Positions 46,893 through 58,929 of a stretch of 64,000 nt of DNA are shown here, piece by piece (the first letter of the stretch is position 1; the number at the start of each line of letters is the position of its first letter). The notes beneath the pieces are model-generated. The model was not told the origin of the DNA and did no database searches. It worked only from the letters and a program-made list of their open reading frames with translations. Origin of the DNA: Citrus sinensis (Eukaryota; Streptophyta; Magnoliopsida; Sapindales; Rutaceae); assembly GCF_022201045.2 (NCBI RefSeq), contig NC_068556.1:7232001-7296000 (forward strand), written 5' to 3'. A program made the translations under genes and the position numbers.

Positions 46893-47848
46893 CAGAATCA
46901 GAAACTGCAGGATTCAAGAGTCCTCAGGCAAGCATTTATTCTGATAAGTATGAAATTCTGATGCAAAAACTTTATTAGATCTTTAAAGGCTAATCTTTGA
47001 AAATGGGCTGGTTATGCATGGCCTTATTGATATGTCATCAAACAATATAGTATCCTTTTCTGCTTTGTCAGTTTTTCTTGGTTTCTTCTGAGGCTGTGTT
47101 TGTCTGTCTTCACTTTATAAATCATTTTTATAATGTAGCGCAAAATTTTTAAACTTTGAAATTCAGCAGTGATGATGATAATGGGGAGCTGTTTATTACT
47201 AATAAAAGAAATTTGGCAGCTGACTTGGTAAGCATTGTTCTGGGAGGAAAAAGAACCATGTTATGAAGATGAATTTGACATATCCTTTAGTTACAGGATT
47301 AGATGCTTTGTTCATTCGGAGACACCACCAATAATTTTATCTATAAAAAAAAAATGACATTTTCAGTTTAGGGTGTGCATTAAAAAAAAAAAAAAGTTAC
47401 TGGAGCCTTGTTTTCCTCTGCTGTGGTAAATTTCTAGTTAGCCACGTGTTTTTTTAAATTATTAAAATCTGATGCATATGTTTTCTTACAGAGATTTTTC
47501 TAGGTCTTCCCTTTTGTTGCTGTGACAAGATCACTGAGGTCATTATACATGTATTGCAAGCAAAAGTCAGTATCAGTTGCTTTTAGAATACCAAAAAAAG
47601 TCAATGCCCAATGAAAAAACGATTTGCTTCTGCTTGTAGGCAAGTGGTGGTCTCAAATTGCACAGCTATTAATATTATTTAGTCATATGCTTAGTTAGCT
47701 ATAGTAAGCTTAAAAGACTGTGACTGGTTTAACAATTTGAATACTATCACATCATCAGATTTTATTAATATTTTTAACCATCTTATGGGATGGTAACAAA
47801 AGTTAATATATACGCTGCAATTTTCTGAATTTCAATGTGAAGATGTTT
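46893..47848. other. Upstream region of the ATL42-like gene
   Basis: It contains the likely promoter and 5'UTR of the minus-strand ATL gene. No gene or clear element was seen. Confidence 0.4.
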
Positions 47849-47863
47849 CCTCACGAGCAATTT

Positions 47864-47968
47864 TTATATTTATTAATTAAACACACATGCACACTATATG
47901 AGACTTAAATTCAAGACCTAAGTCTTGAGAAGGCTGCCCACTAATCAGTTGAGCTAAAACCTTGGTCA
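47864..47968 (-). mobile_element. Short tRNA-derived SINE copy
   Basis: It is flanked by 15-bp duplications CCTCACGAGCAATTT (47849-47863) and CCTCACGAGTAATTT (47969-47983), one mismatch. On the minus strand it has box A TAGCTCAACTGATTAGTGGG and a decayed box B GGTCTTGAATTTAAGTCTC, then an AT-rich tail. At 105 bp it is short for a SINE. A third copy of the flank motif (CCTCACGAGTAATT) follows near 48016. Confidence 0.75.
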
Positions 47969-47983
47969 CCTCACGAGTAATTT

Positions 47984-48517
47984 ATGGCAAAACATTCGTG
48001 TATTTCCTTTGATCACCTCACGAGTAATTAATGTTTAAATAAGTTATCGACGGGCTTTATATTCCAATGAAAGAACATACATAGTGAAAATTAAGGAGCT
48101 AATATTCAGAATCAAGTTCTCCCACCAATAAAAAAATTGGTGTTGAGACGTTAATTCTGTTCTTATTAATAGGTATGGTTGATTAGGATTTTAATTTCCC
48201 TCCTATTAATAGGTAGGGATAGATAGAAAAATTAATAATAATAATAATAAGTTGAAAATTTCCAGATGGGATTATTGAAAGTGAATGTTTTGATAAAATT
48301 GAACAGCTGGAACCTTGATACAAGGAACAGTTATCCTGTCATCCTTGCGACAGAGTTTGTGTCATGATCCAATGATAAAATTGTCAAAGACAGAGTATCG
48401 TATAATAAGATCCTTGTGTTTGGTCAAGGCAAATATTGCATCATATACACTGGTAAACGCAGCTGTGAGGAACAAGCCCAACACAGAAAATCCGGCGGTA
48501 TTCCCCAAGGAAGCACA
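47984..48517. other. Intergenic DNA, no gene seen
   Basis: A (TAA) run lies near 48233-48250. A short open frame at 48315-48521 has no recognisable product. Confidence 0.35.
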
Positions 48518-48527
48518 TTGAAAATAT

Positions 48528-49869
48528 GGGTTATTTTTACATTCCTCCCTTGAGGTTTCACGTAATAACAGTTTAATAAAAAGTATCTCCGTATTTTTAC
48601 ATCCCTCTTCTACAGTTAGTATTTCCGTTAGTTGGCCGTTAATGGACCAATAGGATGACGAAAATACCCTTTCAAGGCTGACATGTACAATTTCCTAACA
48701 AATTTTGGCAGTGTAATGATACGAGCGAGCGTGGGCTAGCATGCATTTTTTTTTTTTTTTTTGAAAAGGGAAAGAAACACTTTCATAACTTCAATAAAGA
48801 TAGTACATCCATTATAGGAGCTGGAACACCAACAGCAGAGCCCCAGGCTTAGCCTCAAAGAAACACAAACACGAGAGATCTAATGAAGCTTCTTCACAGC
48901 TCAAGAAGGGTTTTAGCCACGAGAGTAGAGCTTCACCGCCACCACCTGCTATTAATCAAGAAGAAACTGTCAAAGAAGTTATCTCTGAAACCCGTAAACC
49001 AAAACCAAAGCCAAACCCATACCCAATTTTCTCTGCTCATATGAAACAAGAGTTGTAGCAACAACAAGAATGAGAACAAGAGAAAGAGGCCAAGATTAGT
49101 GATAGCCCCCGCAAAGTTGAAGCTTTTGCCAATAATGCTCAAGATAAGCAGAACTTGAGCAGCAGCAATGAGGAGGAAATCATGTCTCAAGTGTCCGAGA
49201 TTTGCAGCGTCAGCGTCAGCGAGAGCCTCTCAACAATGACTAATGTCACTGACATGAGAGACATTGAAGAGGGCGAGCAAGAAGTGAGGCAATGATCGAG
49301 AGTGATTACTAGATCTCCGGCAAAGCCGCCGCCGAGAAACGGCTTCAGAAGAGACTGGGTCGTCAACCAATCCCCCACCAGGAGATTCGACCAATCACCC
49401 GCCAGACGAATTGGCAGTAGGTCCCCAGTTCAGATTCATGACTCAGGTCAAGTCAAATTCCTCGGGAGAAGGGACCGGGGCGAATGCTCGGGAGGAATGA
49501 CTGGATGAGAAAGGATGTGGCTCTTAGGGCTCATTTTGTTTTGTGAAATTGGGAATTAGGGGAGCAAAATCGTGGGCTGCAACGGCGAGACATAGTGCGA
49601 CATTAAGGGATCACCGGAAGAGGTGACCACATGAGAGAGAATGTGGCTGTTAGGGATTTACTGCAATAGTTTTTCCTAAAAAAAAATAATAACCTTAAAA
49701 AATTTCAAGTTTTTTTTTAATTTTAAATGAGATTTTACGATTTTGGCCTTGTATACTGATGCTATACATAATTTTGTGAAACTGCAGGAGAGGGATGTAA
49801 AAATATAGAGATACTTTCTATTAAACTGTTATTACGTGAAACCTCTAGGGAGGTATGTAAAAATAACCC
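48528..49869. mobile_element. Mutator-like element B with captured gene fragment (Pack-MULE type)
   Basis: Ends are inverted repeats of about 88 bp: GGGTTATTTTTACATTCCTC on the left and GGGTTATTTTTACATACCTC on the right strand, both running into GAGGTTTCACGTAATAACAG. Flanks are a perfect 10-bp duplication TTGAAAATAT (48518-48527, 49870-49879). No transposase is present. The inside (about 48850-49510) is coding-like and resembles part of a plant Ser/Arg-rich 'MGC' protein. The duplication, the TIRs and the foreign gene piece together fit a Pack-MULE. Confidence 0.82.
48858..49508 (+). pseudogene. Captured fragment of a Ser/Arg-rich protein gene inside element B
   Basis: On the plus strand the reading is coding-like: KHKHERSNEASSQLKK, then a PPPP stretch and EETVKEVISET, then VSEICSVSVSES with acidic flanks, then RSPAKPPPRNGF and two SPTRRFDQSPARR-like repeats. 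The order matches, from memory, plant 'serine/arginine repetitive matrix-like' proteins with an MGCC start. TAG or TGA stops and frame changes interrupt it (for example around 49056, 49068 and 49292), so it is not a functional gene. The family assignment is tentative. Confidence 0.55.
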
Positions 49870-49879
49870 TTGAAAATAT

Positions 49880-50699
49880 TTATAAACTCCCTTATAATAA
49901 ACATGCGTGGCCATTACGAAAAAAATTTGGTACCGGCTACACACGTATCTTTGACATTTGTGGGGCAATTAAGCGCCCAGTTTCCGCATCATTATCACAA
50001 GTACATCTGCTCGTGTCTCATTAGGAAATTGAAAACGACCGAAAATTAGTTGATCCGGGTTTTGATGTCTACTGGTGATTCATTGTTAACCAAGTACTTA
50101 AGGTACTTCCAGAAGCTACAGGATAAATTGTTGCTTAATCAAGTCTAATTAGAGATAATTATGATCTGATAACAAGTAATGCTCACATCAACATAAAATG
50201 TGAAGTACGGGTGGTTGATGGGGTTGAGTAGCAGAAATACCCCGTGATAAAACATAAATAAAGCCAGTTAAGTCAGAGAAAAATAATTATCAAAGAAGTC
50301 AGGAGCAAAACATTGTTTGCTGGTCAAATGAAGTTTATCCATCTTCATCTCTATTGATGCATCTTTACGGCTTCTTCAAATCTATATAACCTGCTTCTTT
50401 GCCACCCCTGAAGTCAATTGATTTTTCAAATCAATCGAGTACATCCCAAATGCCACTATTTTGTTTAAGATTATTCTTACTGCAGATCATTACTATTGGA
50501 CAACAAAATTATGCAACACATTATTACATACATTAGCAGAATCGGCTTTTGTAGTTGAGACAAACAGATAAAAGAAGAGTATAACAAGAAAGTTGAGGAA
50601 TCTCGCTGGTTGTACAAAGTTATACACAAGTATTCCTCGACCACATGTCAATTAATCAATTTTAGTCTGGAAAAGAAAAAAAAAAAAGGATGGAGCATT
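49880..50699. other. Intergenic DNA and 3' flank of NINJA
   Basis: No gene was seen. The last 100-250 bases should be the NINJA 3'UTR. Confidence 0.4.
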
Positions 50700-52812
50700 T
50701 CAGCTCTGAGCAGAGGCAGCAGGGTTCGAACTTGGAAATGTGAGCACAACAGTGCCACTCTCAGGGTTAACATTCTCATCGCTGGCATGTCGAACAAACT
50801 CCTCTGGGGACATATGGCTTCCATGGCAAGCACAAACAATCCTGATCTGGTTTGAACTGTACCTATAAGTAACACCGGAAATTGTTCTACCATTTGGGCC
50901 AGAACCTGTGGTTGACACCCATGGTAAATTTGGGCAAGAACCACATCCCCCAAATTTTATTTCAGCAGCAATACCAGGCTTTATAGCTGATAAATCAAGA
51001 GAAAGACCTTCTGGTGTTGATCTGTCGGATATATCGTTTGCCCTATGGTTCATGCCACTTACTTTTACATCTTCTGCTCGAGCAGAGGAGCCTTCTTCTG
51101 CAGCATGCTGTTTCCCTTCACCTTTGGCCCATTCTATCGTTCTCCCATCAAATTGTGCAGCTTCGGATGAATTACGTCCAATTGATTGCATGGTAGCTGC
51201 ATTCATAAAGCAGGGGTAAATAAAGAAATCCATTTCCAATCATGGGCATTGACAGTAATGGAAAAAGTAGATACGTCATATAATATACCGAAAACATAAA
51301 CAGCATTAGCATCAGCGGCAAAGAGTCAATAGAATTTCAAGAAATGTAATAACACGTGAGAAAAAACATAGTCAGAATTTACTTCAAACATCCAACAATG
51401 TAAACTTAATATGAGCAAATATCCTCAAGAGTATTATAGGTGTGGGTTAATTGCATAAGCCGTACTTCTTTCACCAATTAAACCATAAAAATAAACCAAT
51501 TATACAGTCTTGAGCATCATCAGCATGGCTTCCTATGATTCAAAAAAATGTTTGATATCAAATAATCAGTTTTCTTTAGAGGTAAAAGAACCTCGGTCAA
51601 AATCAAGCTCAGGCCATGCGTTTAAATGTAAGGAAAAGTAAGTTCTTTTTACAAAGGGCTGATTAAGTTCAAAAACAGTGGATGTGGCAGCTTCTATAAA
51701 TTTATCTACTTAACGAAATAAACTAGTCATTTCTTCTTAAAGCATCAATAAGACGAATAAAGATGTGCTCCCAAACCTTGAGGAATCTTTATTCCATCGC
51801 TATGCTTATCTGAGTTTTGTGGACCTCTACCAGCATAAGAAGGGTGGATCTGCTGAGACTGAGGAACCAAACCCCATGAATTATCTTTATCAAACATTGG
51901 AAGTTGGACAGGCGAGTAGCCAAACATAACTGGTGTGTTTCCAGGGTTCACAGGCTGGGCTCCTGATCGCTCACCACTTGCAGTAGGCATCTTCTGTGTC
52001 ATGCCAACTACTGATGTGCCAGGGACTCCAGCTGAGTTAGCCTCCCGCACAGATATGGTGTAAGGTATATTCATAATGTTCATTGGTTGAACTGAGAATG
52101 GAACGCCATAACTTATGTTTCCGACCTTAAATTCATTTTCTGAAGAACCATTAAACCTCTTTTGTCCATGTGCGTCTACAACACTCGAATCAGGAAACCC
52201 CCGAACCTCCTTTGGAACCTCAGAGGAACCACCAACTGTAATGTATCGTTTGGAGCCATCATCTTGGTGAGAAACCATCCTTGAGGTTGAACCCTCAACT
52301 TCAGACTCCGCCACATCTTCATTTTCAGCAGTCGAGCCTTCCGTTGTTGTTATGGAAATATGAGACGTCTTTGTCTTGTCATGTAAATCAGAAGGAAGTG
52401 CTTCCCTCTCAAGTCTTTTTTTATTATTTACCTCATCAAACAGCATTTTTCGTTTATTACCAGCGTCAGATTGTTTTTCCTCCTCAATCTCGGCAGACCT
52501 GCTGATGTTTGAGACCCAACGTCCTCTACTATTCAAGTTAGTAGAAGCATCAGCTTCAGCAGAGACCTTGGATAGGTCATTGAAGAAGTTCTCTTGAGAT
52601 TTCACTGAATCACTTCTCTGAGACCCAGCACCTGAGTCCTGTTTCTGGGTGGTGCCATGGAGGAAAGTTTTAAAATCATCTCCGATTTTGTTTCCCCTGT
52701 CAACTTCCTCTGCTAAAGTATCTGAAGGGCTACCATTTTTACTTTTGGATTTACCAGCTGATCCACCACAAGATAAGCCGAGGCTCAGCTCAAGCCCATT
52801 ATCATCCTCCAT
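50700..52812 (-). CDS. NINJA: NINJA-family transcriptional adaptor (AFP/NINJA)
   Basis: Two coding exons, 52812-51777 and 51196-50700, give 510 residues (Arabidopsis NINJA is about 425). The start MEDDNGLELSLGLSCGG is diagnostic: the EAR repressor motif LELSLGL is at residues 7-13 and recruits TOPLESS co-repressors. A basic stretch (KRKMLF, then NNKKRLERE) near 130-150 is a likely nuclear signal. The conserved C-domain (FGGCGSCPNLPW, then SNQIRIVCACHGSHMSPEEF) at about 428-495 binds the TIFY motif of JAZ proteins. The protein thus links JAZ to TOPLESS to repress jasmonate-response genes in the nucleus. I chose ATG 52812 over 52845 because homologues start at MEDDN or MDDDN. A 5'UTR exon lies upstream near 53968-54060. 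Confidence 0.95.
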
Positions 52813-54100
52813 GCTATAGGACTGATGTATATTAATGAGGGTCAAGCATAACCTTTTTCAATCCTACAGACTACCCTCTACTATCGTGAACCTGTATGTT
52901 GCCACCACAAAAGTACAAGCCTGCAGAACATTCAATCTTATTACAAAGAACAGTGGGGGGGGGGAAGAAAAATTGCCCATGTAAAACAAATAAATTGATA
53001 AACAGAGAGGCTGAAATAAAAATCACTGACACAAAGAAGTGAAACCTCAACCAATCCAAAGAAACATATTGATATCTAAAAGTAAATGCAAATCTTTGAA
53101 ATTTAATCACCATGCACAATCATTATTGTTCATTAACTTGCATCCAATAAATAAGAACACCCAGAGGTCATGGTTCTCCGGTCAGAAAAATGGTGACTAG
53201 TATCGTACCATAAGCCTAACTATACAAGTTTTAAAATAATTCGGAAATCCAGACTGCTACATGGCACAGCAAAAGATATATTTCAACTATAATTTACCCC
53301 AAAAGGCCAAAAACTAGGAGAAACGAGCATAACATATTCTAATAAACACTGAACATCCTAAAAGCTAATAGAAACTAACTGAAACAGCCAGCAAAAGGGT
53401 TACACTAAACTACCAGCATAAGATCAGAGATAGACTCTTAAGATTTTGTATGTTTGCTGAATAAGCAAACGAAAAATAAAGTAAGCAAAGTACCAAACCT
53501 CAAATTTCCAATTATCCAAGACCCCATCAGCCACATCATGGCACACAAGTGACCTTAAAACCGCAAAAAGACTTTGACTGAGCTAAAGAGGCAAAAACCT
53601 CTTAGCTAAGTCAAATAAAATTTTATATCAAGAGAAAAACAACTTTAATGTTTAAATTTTCTTTCTCATTTCTCAGCTACCAAACAATAATTTCCCAGAT
53701 CTGTCCATCACTACTTAATCATGCATGCAAGCCCCAAAATGTCACTGAAATTAAAGCAACCCATAAAAAAACTGTACCCAGAAACAGCGGATATCAATAG
53801 GATTCAAAATCAGCTGTGAAATCAAATAAGATTCCAAAAGAATCGAAATCCCACGTGAACTTACTTCATCAAAATCCCCCCATATATTCAATAAAAAGAA
53901 AAAAAAAACTCAAGGCACCCAAATTGAAAAAAAGTGAAAATGAAGAAGCAAATAAGGAGAAATATACCTGAATTGGTGACAAGCCGATTAAGAACAAACC
54001 CTAGGTCAAAGAGAACTGTAATAGTTACTGAGAGAGAGAAAGGGCATTACAAGTGGATTTGTTTGGTACAGGTTAGTGTAAGAATCGTTCAAACACCACT
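52813..54100 (-). other. 5'UTR, leader intron and promoter side of NINJA
   Basis: A donor GT at 53967-53966 after CACCAATTCAG ends a probable non-coding first exon (about 53968-54060). Acceptors at 52864 or 52921 are both possible. The intron of about 1.1 kb is T-rich on the coding strand and has no open frame of note. This is inference from splice signals only. Confidence 0.5.
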
Positions 54101-56333
54101 TCTAATTTTCTTTCTTCTTTTTTTTAACTTTATAATTTGAGCATGTGATTGTCATGGAGATTCTTTTTGACGTTTGACTCGCACATTTTTCTTTTTAAAA
54201 ATCAATAAATTCATATTATTATTTTTTAATAAATTCAAACAAGAAAGAAGTTGAAGGAATTAATCAAATTACATTATTCTTAATTTTTTTTTTTTTTTTT
54301 TTGCTTTCAGATTTATGTTTTTTACTATCTAAGACCGCTAAAAGATTGCTTTAATGTGAGTGTTGACTATTTTACCTTTTAAAAGTATCAAAGTACCACA
54401 AAATCTTTTAGATTCAATACTTTTTTCCCCTAAAATTCAACATTTCAAATAATCTGTTAGTACCATACTTTGTTAGCAGGATTGTTAATCTTTTGTTAAA
54501 CCAACAAAATGTCTACATGACATGATATCTTATGATACTTGTTGGGTTGTCACATTTATACTATTTACACATGGGATATATTTAAAAATAATAATAAATA
54601 TCATTAAAATCAAGATCACTTATAACTTAAGATATTTTTCTTTTAGAACAATAAATACACCATTAAAATCAAGATCACTTATAAGTTTTCACTTCTAAAT
54701 ATGAGTAATACGCCGACATAATACGAACTGAATAATACAAAGAGAGTTTTAACTAATTAATAACCAACAGAGATAAATCATTGTTAGTAGCAAGTCGTAA
54801 ATAAAAAATGTAGGTTATTTGCCTCTACAATTAATATCAATATCATCAAAATATACATCCTAACTGATCATTCCTTGAAACCATCACAAATCCTTTGTGA
54901 TTACATAAGTCTGTATATATAATTTCCTCCATCATGCACAAGAGTAATATCATTAATTAGCAGTCACATTGCCACAAGTGAAGGAAGCGGAATCAGTGTC
55001 CTCCCCGTGCTCTTCAAAGTCCGTACGCTCCCTAAAAAGTTGAGCAAATGAACATCTAAAAAGAGAGTGTGCATGCATAAGTGTGACACTTTCATCCATC
55101 GTAGTAAGAGTACGTTGTTTACTTACATCTGAATGGGGAGTGAATTATTTTAAATTATAATTTTACCTTCATTTATAGAATTATAGTTTTTAACTACAAA
55201 ATGAATAAAAAATATACTTGTACAATTAATTTAATTATGTAAATTAATAATTATTATTAATATAATTCTTTTTAATTTGTAAATTAAAAACTATTGATAA
55301 GAACATAAAAAATGAAACATTATTATTAATAATATAATACAAAATTATATATTATTATTATTATATATTATTATTAATTATAATAATAAATTATATATTA
55401 TTATTAATTATTAATATTGAATAAATATAATACTATTAAAATTAAATAAATATGGTAATATTATATTAAAATAAGTATAATATTACTATTTTTAATAAAT
55501 GTAATATTATTAAATAATACAATAATAATATTATTTATTATTTTTAAATAAACGTAGCATTATTTTATTTTAATAATTATAATTATATTATATTTAATAA
55601 GGGAACGGTGAAAAAGAAGAAGAAGAAGAAGAAGAGGTGGGAGTGGAGTGGAAATCCCACTACTTGCTCCAAAAAATGAGTGTGTCTCATGCAGTGGAAC
55701 CCCCACTTTCCTTTTTAAATAAGTAAACGCTGGCGCAAAAGAAATTCACACTCCCCACTTTTACTCTAATAAATAAATACAGTGCATACAAGATTTTTTT
55801 TTCTAATATACATACTACTCCGTACCACACTGCACATGTAATGAATATAAAATTATTCTCTAGTGAGAGCATCTCACTTTGTTATAAGTGAGGATGTCGA
55901 TAAAAATATTTTAAAAAACACACACAAATTTTAATACACAAACAAACAAAAAATATAATCCTACATCTATTAAAATTCATATTTTTATTTGTATTTTAGT
56001 GAATACACACATCCCTAATCTCATTACATACACTTCATTTGAGATAATACGGCTATATATATTCCAGGCCGTATGTAGATATAGAGTGCACGTTACTTGT
56101 GAAATTTTTGGGGGGCGTATATAGAGAATTAAATAATTATTGAAATAACTGGTTGGAATTAGAAAACAACGCGGTTGGATTTGATTATCTTGCTCGATCG
56201 ATCGCTTTATTGGTGGGTGAATAGGCCAGGCCAAACGTGTGTCTCGGGTAAAGCTGCCGGAGCCAAAGGGCAAATAATTTACAACAAATCTAGCTAGGCA
56301 GCTAGGCTAGCTGATTAAAGTTGACATGTCTAA
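54101..56333. other. AT-rich intergenic DNA with simple repeats and a possible inverted-repeat element
   Basis: A very AT-rich block of TTA/TAA-type repeats spans about 55230-55600, followed by (GAA)n at 55615-55635. The segment 55113-55733 may be a decayed element: GTTTACTTACATCTGAATGG near the left end resembles the complement of the right end (GTTTACTTATTTAAAAAGG). A short minus-strand frame near 54960-55050 is mentioned in the findings. No gene was supported. Confidence 0.4.
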
Positions 56334-56342
56334 AAATAATAA

Positions 56343-56465
56343 GGCAAACACTACCTTACAATCAATGTATGGTACATTCCTCACTCATGAACAGTGAATG
56401 AGTGGGATCCATTCACTGTTCATACGAGGGATGTACCATACATTGATTGTAAGGTAGTGGGATCC
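56343..56465. mobile_element. 123-bp foldback MITE, copy 2
   Basis: Arms 56349-56400 and 56410-56459 are inverted repeats of 52 and 50 bp with a few mismatches around a 9-base centre. It begins GGCAAAC and ends GGGATCC, like the copy at 21094, and both are 123 bp. The flanking 9-bp duplication AAATAATAA (56334-56342, 56466-56474) is perfect, although the right side runs into more AATAAT repeats. Arm sequences differ from copy 1 except for short blocks (CTTAC near the ends, TGAACAGTG/TGAATAGTG inside), so it is a diverged relative. Confidence 0.82.
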
Positions 56466-56474
56466 AAATAATAA

Positions 56475-57312
56475 TAATAAAAAAAAAAGTTGACATGATT
56501 AACATGCCTGAGACAACGTGTGTATGGCGTGGCGATAAAATAAAATCATGACCCGTAAGATTTCTCTTATCCATATCTCATGGGCAAAACTATATTATAA
56601 CTGTAGTATAATATTATAGTTGTAATCAATTATTAAATTTATAGTTGTATTAATTAAATTCAATGGCTGAAAACAATTGTAGTACCGTATCACTGTTGCA
56701 ACTTAGCTGGACCCATATTTCATTTTTCTTATTTTAAAAAACTCTCATCCATATTTGAGAATTAAGAATTTGAAGGAAGCTTTATCCACTAATATTGGAT
56801 TTATATATACCTATATTTTCATACCGTGTAAGTGTCAGGATATGCCTAATTTAATTCTAATTATTTGCCCACAAAGTATCAATTTTGATCCCTAATATTA
56901 CTCTAAATAGTCAACTGCGGGTGAAAAGCATATCCATGTTTGCGGTAAATAAAAACTCATAATATAACTCGTTACTAAGTTCAATACAGTAATCAACTTT
57001 TTGGCTTATTTTTGTTATTTAATAGAAAATAATAAAGGATAGAGGTGATTTTAACTTTAGGCGAACAAGACAGTTATTAAGACTCATATTTTAAAGATGT
57101 GTTATTTTTTAATTTTTTTTAATAATGCTCTAACTAATAAAAATACTTTTTTTTAAGATACTAGGAGAAACTTATTTTTAAACAACTCTCTAATTAATAA
57201 TAATTATCATATAATTAATTGTTTTTATAAAAATCATATATTTAATAACCTTAATGTTAAACAATTATTATTAATAATATTGTCTAACCATTAATTTATT
57301 CCTATTAGTCTT
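56475..57312. other. AT-rich intergenic DNA, no gene seen
   Basis: No open frame, RNA gene or defined repeat was recognised. It ends with the GTCTT duplication (57308-57312) of the neighbouring solo LTR. Confidence 0.4.
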
Positions 57313-57649
57313 TGTTAGCATATATGGTGATGAGGATGATACAGAGCTCACAGAGCAGAGCATGATAAGCTTGGTGTTATAGCTAGCAGCTTAGCAAATC
57401 TGTTATGCAGACATGGCAAGTTAGTTATAACCAATTCAGCAGCTATAGTTGTGTGCATAAAGCTTCTAGGAAGCTCTAAGAAGTAGATTCAATGCAATAG
57501 CGTCTGCATGTAAATATATATGATTGTTTGTACTCATTTCAGTTATTGAAGTAAGCTAATGAAAGCAGATTCTATTTTCCTTTCTTTTTCTTTCATTTTC
57601 CTTTTTCATTTTCTCAGTAACCAAACACAGTTTTAGTTTATTTCAAACA
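57313..57649 (+). mobile_element. Probable solo LTR (copia-like), 337 bp
   Basis: It begins TGTTAGCATATATGG and ends CAAACA, with TGTT/AACA inverted ends, and is flanked by GTCTT at 57308-57312 and 57650-57654. Inside, TATATATGATTGTTTGTACTC resembles a copia R-U5 region. The right end plus the duplication is itself repeated in tandem (about 31 bp, to near 57685), so the true right border could be either copy. No internal element sequence is adjacent. Confidence 0.6.
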
Positions 57650-58352
57650 GTCTTAACACAGTTTTAGTTTATTTCAAACAGTCTTTCAAAATAAGAAAAA
57701 ATAAATAAATTCTTTATCTTTTTAGTAAAAAAAATTAATTATTTAATATTAAAATCTTTGACTTATCTTTTAATTTCCATTTAAAATCTTATAATTTCAA
57801 AAATCAGCAAATAAGGAATCACAATAATTAAAAAATTCCTCTCTCTCTTCTTGACTATTTTATTTTTTAGGATTTATTTTTAAAAGTTATTAAGATACTC
57901 TGAAACAAACGGCCTTATTAAAGGCTAACTCAAAAAGTTAAAATTATATTTAAGTCCCAACCTAATTTAACACAGCCCAAAACGCAATCATAGTCAATGT
58001 TAGATATTTTTATCTCTCAAGTTGAGTTATGCCAAAGGCCCAAAGCCACCAAATGCAGACTTTTCTCCACTTCAACTTCAACTTTAACTTTTTAATTTCT
58101 TTTTTATATTTTATGTTTAAAACACTGTTGACTTAATTATAGCTATTTAGCCGGTGGTTCAGCAGTTCGAACCTACGAACACATTTAGGGAGTAATTTTT
58201 TCTTTAATGATAATGCATAATTGAGGGAAAGCAGTATTTTTCTTTAATATTAGTGAGAGTTAAAAATCTACATAATTAAAATTTTGATTTTTAGTTATAA
58301 TATTATATAATATAGGGTTATAGCTAACTGATTCACCACATGTATTAAAAAA

Positions 58353-58555
58353 AGAGTGATGATACAGCCACAAATTCTTGTACAAACTTATTTTGTATAA
58401 ACTGATGCGTCATTAATTCATTGGCTGAATAAAAATATAAAATAATAAAAACAAATCATGTGAGCTAAGTAATATTTAATTCAACCAATCTTATCATGCC
58501 ATATCAGTTTGTATAAAATAAGTTTGTACAAAAGTTTGTGGCTATATCATTATTC
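58353..58555. mobile_element. ~203-bp MITE with ~80-bp terminal inverted repeats
   Basis: The left arm (58353-58432) and the reverse complement of the right arm (58476-58555) share ATGATACAGCCACAAA / ATGATATAGCCACAAA, then TTGTACAAACTTATTTTGTA / TTGTACAAACTTATTTTATA and further blocks. The flanks are A-rich, so a target duplication could not be assigned. Confidence 0.75.
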
Positions 58556-58929
58556 TAAAAAAAAAAGAATTGAAACTATGGGCCCATTTGGGATTGTGGT
58601 TGAAATTCAATAAGTTATTTATTTCATAATTTTTGACAAAAATAGTGTTCGGTAAATTTTGTAAAAATAGTTTATTTCATAATTTTCTCCATTTTATTAG
58701 CAGTTTTTAAAAGCAGGTAGAGGACTGCTTTTCATAAGCAGCTTAATTAATAAGTTACCATACATTTTTAAAATTCCTATTATAACACTAAATTTTAATA
58801 AAAAGATAATTATATCTTATTTATTCATAAACCCTAATATATAAATCATACTTTTATCTTTATCATATTTTATGTAACAGATTATAAAGTTCTTTAGATT
58901 TTTTTAATTGAATTTTTTAATGTAATTTT

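Noticed and set aside
55230..55600. Matrix-attachment or replication origin in AT-rich block
   Set aside because: Only composition supports it; no specific motif.
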